Source: Streptomyces sp. Ru72 (lineage in GTDB: Bacteria; Actinomycetota; Actinomycetes; Streptomycetales; Streptomycetaceae). Taken from it: a DNA stretch of 64,000 nt. Shown here one piece after another: positions 59,200 through 64,000 of this stretch. The DNA lies in NCBI RefSeq assembly GCF_002920635.1, contig NZ_PQSR01000007.1, positions 1 through 64,000 on the forward strand. The letters are read 5' to 3'. The first letter of the stretch is position 1. Every line of letters starts with the position of its first letter. The notes under the pieces were generated by a model, which saw only the letters and a program-made list of their open reading frames with translations, was not told the origin of the DNA and searched no databases. Position numbers and translations under genes: made by a program.

Positions 59200-61155
59200 T
59201 CACCCGACGTGCACGCGCGGCCGGCGCGCCCGGTTCGGTTCCGCTTCGCGCAGGACCTCGCGGGTGACCGGGGCCACCTCCCCCTGGCCGAAGAGGAAGA
59301 AGCGCAGGAAGTTGGCGAACGGGTTGCCCTCGGTCCACTCGAAGTAGATGTGCGGGATGCAGCCGGTGCTCTCCCGGACGTGCAGCAGCAGGGCCGCGAG
59401 GGCGTTGGGGATCGAGGACGACTCCAGGGTGAGCACCCGGTAGCGGCCGTGCATGACCTCGCCGCGGACCGTCATGCTCGACTCGAACTCCGAGGGGTCG
59501 CCGACGGTCACCTCCACGAAGACGAAGTCCTCCTGCGGTGGCAGGTCGTTGTCGTTGCGGATCTGCTCGATCTTTTCCCGGTATTCCGCGAAGTCCCGTT
59601 TGTTCGGCTCGTTGGCGATGAAGCGGATACGGCGGCTGGCGATATCTCTGACGAAACGTTCCGCCATGTCGTCGAGCGTCACGCTGGTCACGCGCAACTC
59701 GAAGGCACGGGCCAGCCGCGACAGCAGCGAGACGAGGATGATCCCGGCGATGAAGCAGGCGCCGATCTTCACACCGTCCGGCCGCTCGATGACGTTCGCG
59801 ACCGTCGTGTAGAGGAACACCGCGGAGATCACCGTGAAGACGACCACCAGACGGCGCTGGTGGGCCTTGTGGGTGGCGATGGTCACCGCGATCGCCGCCG
59901 ACGACATCAGCACCAGCACGCCGGTGGCGTAGGCGCCTCCCTGGGCGTCGACGTCGGCGTCGAAGATCCAGGTGACGACGAAGGCGATCAGGGTGAAGAC
60001 GATGACCATGGGGCGCACCGCGCGGGCCCAGTGCGGGGCCATGCCGTAGCGGGGCAGGTAGCGGGGCATCAGGTTGAGCAGCCCGGCCATGGCGGAGGCG
60101 CCGGCGAACCACAGGATCGCGATCGTGGAGATGTCGTAGACCGAGCCGAAGCCGCTTCCGAGGTAATCGTGCGCGAGGTACGCCAGCGCGCGCCCGTTCG
60201 CGGGACCGCCCGGCTTGAACGCGGGCGCCGGGATCAGCAGCGTCGTGATGAAGCTGGTGGTGATCAGGAAGACGCTCATGACGAGGGCGGCCGTGGTCAG
60301 CAGCTTCCTGGTGTCCCGGATCCGGCCGGTGGGCTTGTCCTCGGTGTCGCCGGGGTCGCCCTGGACGTGGGGCATGACGGCGACACCGGTCTCGAAGCCG
60401 GACAGGCCGAGCGCGAGCTTCGGGAAGACGAACAGGGCCAGCCCGACCATGACGAACACATTGCCGTGCTGGACGGTCAGGGCGGCGGTCCAGTCGGTGA
60501 CGACGTGCTCGGCGGTCAGCACGTGCCACAGACCCACGACCACGACGACGGCGTTCAGCGCCAGGTACACGCCGACCAGGGCGACCGCTACGCCGATGGC
60601 CTCCAGGAAGCCCTTGAGGAAGACGGCACCGAGCAGGGCGATCAGGAAAAGAGTGATCAGCATCTGGTGGCCGTGCAGGGCGCCGGTGAGGTGGGGGTTC
60701 TGGATCAGGTGGGTGGAGGCGTCGGCGGCGGAGAGGGTGATGGTGATCAGGAAGTCGGTGGCGGCGAAGCCGAGCAGGGTGAGGACGAAGAGCTTGCCCT
60801 GCCAGAAGGAGAGCAGGCGCTCCAGCATGGCGATGGAGCCTGCGCCGTGCGGGCTCTCCTCGGCGACGCGGCGGTAGACGGGCAGGGCGCCGGCCAGGGT
60901 GACGGCGACGAGGACGACGGTGGCGACGGGGGAGAGCAGGCCGGCGGCGAGGGCGGCGATGCCGGGCTGGTAGCCGAGGGTGGAGAAGTAGTCGACGCCG
61001 GTCAGGCACATCACGCGCCACCAGCGCTGGCCCTTGTGCGGGGGCGCGGCCGGGGCGTGCGGACCCTGCGGGACGTCCGCCTTGCTCATGTCGGACAGCC
61101 CCTGCAGCATCCACGCCCGCAACCGGCTCGGGCGAACGTGCTCCGTGGCGGCCAT
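59200..61155 (-). CDS. APC-superfamily permease with large cytoplasmic C-terminal domain
   Basis: A 651-residue transporter. Twelve or so membrane helices start with [20 protein letters not shown]; a conserved [17 protein letters not shown] loop and [21 protein letters not shown] helices follow, ending near [18 protein letters not shown]. The last ~150 residues are soluble and mixed alpha/beta ([38 protein letters not shown]), as in APC members with a regulatory tail. Amino acid or cation substrates are possible. ATG 61155 is used. It is convergent with the kinase gene by five bases. Confidence 0.85.
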   Translation of the reverse strand: MAATEHVRPSRLRAWMLQGLSDMSKADVPQGPHAPAAPPHKGQRWWRVMCLTGVDYFSTLGYQPGIAALAAGLLSPVATVVLVAVTLAGALPVYRRVAEESPHGAGSIAMLERLLSFWQGKLFVLTLLGFAATDFLITITLSAADASTHLIQNPHLTGALHGHQMLITLFLIALLGAVFLKGFLEAIGVAVALVGVYLALNAVVVVVGLWHVLTAEHVVTDWTAALTVQHGNVFVMVGLALFVFPKLALGLSGFETGVAVMPHVQGDPGDTEDKPTGRIRDTRKLLTTAALVMSVFLITTSFITTLLIPAPAFKPGGPANGRALAYLAHDYLGSGFGSVYDISTIAILWFAGASAMAGLLNLMPRYLPRYGMAPHWARAVRPMVIVFTLIAFVVTWIFDADVDAQGGAYATGVLVLMSSAAIAVTIATHKAHQRRLVVVFTVISAVFLYTTVANVIERPDGVKIGACFIAGIILVSLLSRLARAFELRVTSVTLDDMAERFVRDIASRRIRFIANEPNKRDFAEYREKIEQIRNDNDLPPQEDFVFVEVTVGDPSEFESSMTVRGEVMHGRYRVLTLESSSIPNALAALLLHVRESTGCIPHIYFEWTEGNPFANFLRFFLFGQGEVAPVTREVLREAEPNRARRPRVHVG

Positions 61156-61548
61156 CGGCGTGCTCCTGCCATACGGCTCTGCGAACGGGCCCCGACCACC
61201 TACGGCACATCCATCCCATACGTGGCCATAGAGGATGCCGCGCTACCAGCGTAGGCGGAGGGAGGGGGCGGGGGCCTTCGCACGGCGTGGGGAGGGGCCG
61301 GCGCGGGCCGGTGCGAGTCGGTGTGGATCGGCGGCAGCGACTCGAAGCGGAACAAGGTAAGAAATAGCTCGCCGAGGTGACCCGATCCACCTGCTCTGAT
61401 TACAAGAGGTAACCGGTTTGGGGGTGTCGGCGTTACTGCAATGCGGTGACATCCGGGTCGCCGCCGGATCGGTTACATGGAAGCCTCAGGAGTGCGCGCG
61501 CTGGGGGAGTCCGTCAATGGGGGATCTGTCCGAGCACAGGAGACAAAC
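61156..61548. promoter_or_regulatory. Divergent intergenic region with GTTAC/GTAAC motifs
   Basis: 393 bases between the permease and a secreted-protein gene, locally A+T-richer at 61355-61480. GTAACCG near 61410 and CGGTTAC near 61469 are inverted, with a further GTTAC between them. Such motifs resemble actinobacterial MtrA-type boxes, but spacing was not checked against a matrix. No riboswitch structure was recognised. Confidence 0.35.
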
Positions 61549-62019
61549 GTGAAATCGTCACTTCGCACGCACTCCACCCGTGTCCTTGCCGCCGGTGCGC
61601 TCTCCGTCGCGCTGCTGACGTCCGCGGGGGCCGCCGCGTTCGCGGCCGACCCGGTCGCGCCCAACCCGGTGGCGGGCACGTCGACCAACGCGCCGAACCT
61701 GGCGACGAAGCCGGACCAGCCCAACCTCAAGCCGGCCGTGACCGCGACCACGATCACCATCCGCGCCGACAGGACCGAAGTGAAGTCCGGTCAGTCGGTG
61801 ACGATCACGGGTCAGGTCAAGGGCCTGAAGGCGGGCGACAGGCTCGACCTCCAGCGCTACGACGGCAGGAAGTGGGCCACCGTGAAGACCGTCACGGTCA
61901 AGCGGGGCAGCAGCTCCACCTATGCCCTGGTCACCAAGCTGACCGGGATGGGCAAGGAGAAGCTCCGCGTGGTCCACGCGAAGACGATGTCGCCGACGGT
62001 GACCATCACCGTGAAGTGA
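61549..62019 (+). CDS. Secreted protein with a bacterial Ig-like/Calx-beta-like domain
   Basis: A 156-residue protein with a signal peptide (STRVLAAGALSVALLTSAGA, cleaved near AFA). The mature part has a Pro/Asn-rich linker and one beta-sandwich module (VTATTITIRADRTEVKSGQS then VTITGQVKGLKAGDRLDLQR; HAKTMSPTVTITVK at the end). That pattern matches domains seen in Streptomyces surface proteins of unknown function. GTG 61549 has AGGAG six bases upstream. A terminator follows. Confidence 0.75.
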   Translation: MKSSLRTHSTRVLAAGALSVALLTSAGAAAFAADPVAPNPVAGTSTNAPNLATKPDQPNLKPAVTATTITIRADRTEVKSGQSVTITGQVKGLKAGDRLDLQRYDGRKWATVKTVTVKRGSSSTYALVTKLTGMGKEKLRVVHAKTMSPTVTITVK

Positions 62020-62022
62020 CGC

Positions 62023-62067
62023 CGTGAAAGCGGGGGCGTCCCGAACCGGGGCGCCCCCGCTTTCACG
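62023..62067 (+). terminator. Terminator after the secreted protein gene
   Basis: CGTGAAAGCGGGGGCG and CGCCCCCGCTTTCACG are perfect 16-base arms around a 13-base loop. Confidence 0.9.
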
Positions 62068-62143
62068 TGCCTGTCCACGGCGCGGGACCGTCCCCGTCCC
62101 TGGGCGCGGGGAGGACGGGCCGCACCCGTAGTTGAATCGGGCC

Positions 62144-62506
62144 ATGATCTATCACGTCGTACCGCTCGCCGACTGGAACGCGGCTCCCGACCGCCCGTAC
62201 GCCCCCGCCTCCCTCGTGGAGGACGGCTTCGTCCACTGCTCTCCCGACGAGGAGACGACGCTGGCCGTGGTCAACGCGTTCTACCGCGGCGCGCCGAGGC
62301 CGTTGCTGGCGCTGCTCCTCGACGAGAGCCGGCTCACCGCGCGGTGCGCGTGGGAGCGTGCGGTCCCCGCGCCGCCGCCGGGCGTGGCCGAGGGCACCCT
62401 GTTCCCCCATGTGTTCGGCCCGGTCGACCGCGACGCCGTCGCACGGACCATGGAGGTCGAGTGGGACGAGGAGGGGCGGGCGACCGGACTGAAGGACGCG
62501 GACTGA
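62144..62506 (+). CDS. DUF952 protein
   Basis: A 120-residue cytoplasmic protein of the DUF952 family, with the conserved start MIYHVVPLADWNAAPDRPYA, GFVHCSPDEETTLAVVN, and LFPHVFGPVDRDAV. No activity is established for the family. ATG 62144 is the family start. It stands alone. Confidence 0.9.
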   Translation: MIYHVVPLADWNAAPDRPYAPASLVEDGFVHCSPDEETTLAVVNAFYRGAPRPLLALLLDESRLTARCAWERAVPAPPPGVAEGTLFPHVFGPVDRDAVARTMEVEWDEEGRATGLKDAD

Positions 62507-62661
62507 TCCGCGCGTCGATCAGCGCCTGCCGCCGGGCAGCCGGACCGACCTCGGCCCGCCCGCCGTGGTCGCCTCTCCGACCGCGCCCCTGCCACTTCGC
62601 CGCGGTCCCCTGGGCCGGTCGGTCCCGGAACACCCGGGACCGGGCCGGAAGGCCTCCTTGG

Positions 62662-63624
62662 CTATCGTTGCCGGCGGCCGGCGCCGACGGGGGCGGTCAA
62701 CAGGACCAGACCCACAGCGAGGACGGCCAGTCCGCACCAAGAGGCGGCGGGGAGGCGTTCGCCGAGGACGGTGACCCCCAGAATCGCCGCCACGGCCGGC
62801 TCGGCCAGGGTCAGCGTCGTGGCCATCGACGCCGGGGTGTGGCGCAGTCCGTGCCCGAAGAGCCGGTAGGCCAGGCAGACGGTGAACAGCGCCAGGTACA
62901 CGGCCACTGCCGCGCCGCGGGTGGTGGCGAGCCAGTGCGTGTCGAGGAACAGCACGAGCGGCAGGACCAGGAGCCCGGCCGTGCCGAACAGCACGCCCAT
63001 CACCGCATCGGACGGGTGCCCGCGGGTGATGAGCCTGCCGCCGATCAGCGAGTAGGCGGCGTATGACAGTCCCGCGCCCGCGGCGAGCACGACGCCCGTC
63101 AGGTCCATCGGCCTGGCAGGCCCGGTGAGCCCGGGCCCCAGGACCAGGAGGGCGCAGCCCAGCACGGCGGCCGTGGTGGCGCCTGCCCAGCGGGCGGTCG
63201 GCCGCGCCTGTCCGGTGATCCAGGACAGCAGTCCGGCGAAGACCGGCGCGCTGCCCAGCGCGATGACGGTGGCCACGGCCACGCCGGTGCGGGCCACCGC
63301 CGGGTAGAAGGTGACCGGATACCCGGCCACCGCCAGTGCGCCGAGGACGAGCAGCCACCGTTCGGGGCTCGTGCACGCGGCGGGCAGGGAGGGGACGCCG
63401 CGAGAGGTGAGGAACAGCAGGATGCCGCCGAGGGTGAGACCTGCGCAGCCGATGGCCGCCGCGGGTGCGCCGGCTGGTGCCAGAGAACTGGCGGTCCCGG
63501 TCGTGCCCCACAGCACGGCCGAGGTGAGGATGGGAGCGGGGCCGCTGAGGAGACCGCTGCCGGAAGGGCGCCGGCAGGCGGCGGCCGGGCGCGCGGGAGT
63601 CAGAGGGGTGGTGCGGTTCGGCAC
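62662..63624 (-). CDS. EamA/DMT-family transporter
   Basis: A 320-residue protein with ten membrane helices arranged as two EamA repeats (SAVLWGTTGTASSLAPAGAP, ALAVAGYPVTFYPAVARTGV, then MDLTGVVLAAGAGLSYAAYS, ASMATTLTLAEPAVAAILGV). DMT exporters of this group move amino acids or small metabolites outward. GTG 63624 is chosen as it begins the hydrophobic frame; upstream residues are Arg-rich. Confidence 0.88.
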   Translation of the reverse strand: MPNRTTPLTPARPAAACRRPSGSGLLSGPAPILTSAVLWGTTGTASSLAPAGAPAAAIGCAGLTLGGILLFLTSRGVPSLPAACTSPERWLLVLGALAVAGYPVTFYPAVARTGVAVATVIALGSAPVFAGLLSWITGQARPTARWAGATTAAVLGCALLVLGPGLTGPARPMDLTGVVLAAGAGLSYAAYSLIGGRLITRGHPSDAVMGVLFGTAGLLVLPLVLFLDTHWLATTRGAAVAVYLALFTVCLAYRLFGHGLRHTPASMATTLTLAEPAVAAILGVTVLGERLPAASWCGLAVLAVGLVLLTAPVGAGRRQR

Positions 63625-63923
63625 AGTCGTGATCTTCCGTCGTCGAATGCGTCTGGGACTGGATCCGAAACGGGCGCACGACAAAACGACCCCTGGCCGC
63701 CCAGTGGGTCGGCCGGAGAACGGAATCAAACCGTCAGTGCCTGCGCCCGGTCAGGCGCAGAGCGGCGGCAGAACGACGTGCCAGTAGGTGTTCACGCGGC
63801 GATGGTACCCGGCCGGGCCGCGGGTGCCGCGCGCACGGGCCGGAAGCACGGGCTCGCCCGACGCCTCCGCCATACGACGAGGGCGGGACCCGAAAGCCCC
63901 GCCCAGACCCACGAAACCTCAAC
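63625..63923. other. Intergenic region near the window end
   Basis: 299 bases between the EamA gene and the partial gene at the edge. No gene or clear signal seen. Confidence 0.4.
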
Positions 63924-64000
63924 TCACGGCCACACCAGGCAATACGGCTGATGCCCCGCCTCATGCAGCCGGTGGCTGAAATCCTGCCACTCGTGCAGCA
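63924..64000 (-). CDS. C-terminal end of an unknown gene (5' part beyond window)
   Basis: On the minus strand a frame entering from the window edge encodes HEWQDFSHRLHEAGHQPYCL then VWP and ends at TGA 63924-63926. The peptide has normal Streptomyces codon use. The tail is too short for a family call. Confidence 0.45.
   Translation of the reverse strand, partial: LHEWQDFSHRLHEAGHQPYCLVWP

Noticed and set aside
56555..61390. 1611-residue minus-strand reading frame across the two-component genes
   Set aside because: Low-complexity antisense of the regulator and kinase genes. Only its part in another frame (59200-61155) is a real gene, the permease.
61156..61548. c-di-AMP (ydaO-type) riboswitch upstream of the permease or secreted protein
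   Set aside because: Considered because APC permeases and secreted wall proteins can be so controlled. I could not find the conserved core segments.

Overview
The window is chromosomal DNA from a Streptomyces or a very close actinomycete. It is uniformly GC-rich with extreme third-position GC. It carries the developmental pair bldN-rsbN, the Streptomyces-type rex-hemACD cluster, and several families typical of the genus: the DUF397/XRE-DUF5753/HATPase triad, a DUF574 methyltransferase, DUF2637, DUF3558 lipoproteins, and membrane XRE proteins with DUF2690 or peptidoglycan-binding domains. I saw no tRNA, rRNA or CRISPR array.

Region by region. 0-5.6 kb: end of an epimerase gene, a phospholipid acyltransferase, the anti-sigma factor RsbN and sigma factor BldN (minus strand, long leader with a candidate BldD box), a SerB-like HAD phosphatase and a small glutaredoxin. 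5.7-11.1 kb: a strong Rex operator, then rex-hemA-hemC-hemD with overlapping codons and a terminator. 11.1-15.0 kb: an accessory insert separating hemD from hemB. It holds a secreted RICIN-lectin protein, a Tn3 transposase remnant, a frameshifted cupin gene, and an 81-bp direct repeat of the cupin 3' end on both sides of the lectin gene. 15-24.3 kb: hemB and small metabolic and regulatory genes, including a WhiJ-type regulatory triad. 24.4-27 kb: two overlapping genes for membrane-anchored XRE regulators with extracytoplasmic sensor domains, divergent from a secreted peptidoglycan-binding protein. 27-35.8 kb: argS and class I lysS (divergent), a DUF2637 protein, two DUF3558-like lipoproteins and rtcB.

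36-44.4 kb: a seven-gene minus-strand operon (NCS1 permease with a C-terminal zinc ribbon, pxpB, pxpC, pxpA, biotin carboxylase, biotin carrier, BioY), preceded by a PucR-type regulator. It looks like an import and hydrolysis/carboxylation route for a lactam or amide, with its own biotin supply. 44.4-47.1 kb: a PAS-GAF-PP2C-HATPase regulator between gene scars (PucR/P450 fusion scar; IS1380 remnant). 47.1-64 kb: SDR, YnfA, lipoproteins, a frameshifted LuxR-type regulator, AraC regulator, LLM flavin monooxygenase with its FMN reductase followed by a MITE-like repeat, an OmpR/HisKA two-component pair, an APC permease, a secreted protein, a DUF952 protein and an EamA exporter.

The regions most worth following up are the biotin/Pxp operon (36-42.5 kb), the paired membrane XRE system (24.4-27 kb), and the repeat-bounded insert in the heme locus (11.4-14.0 kb). 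Two genes (cupin, LuxR) appear broken by single-base changes in homopolymers, which could be real or assembly errors.
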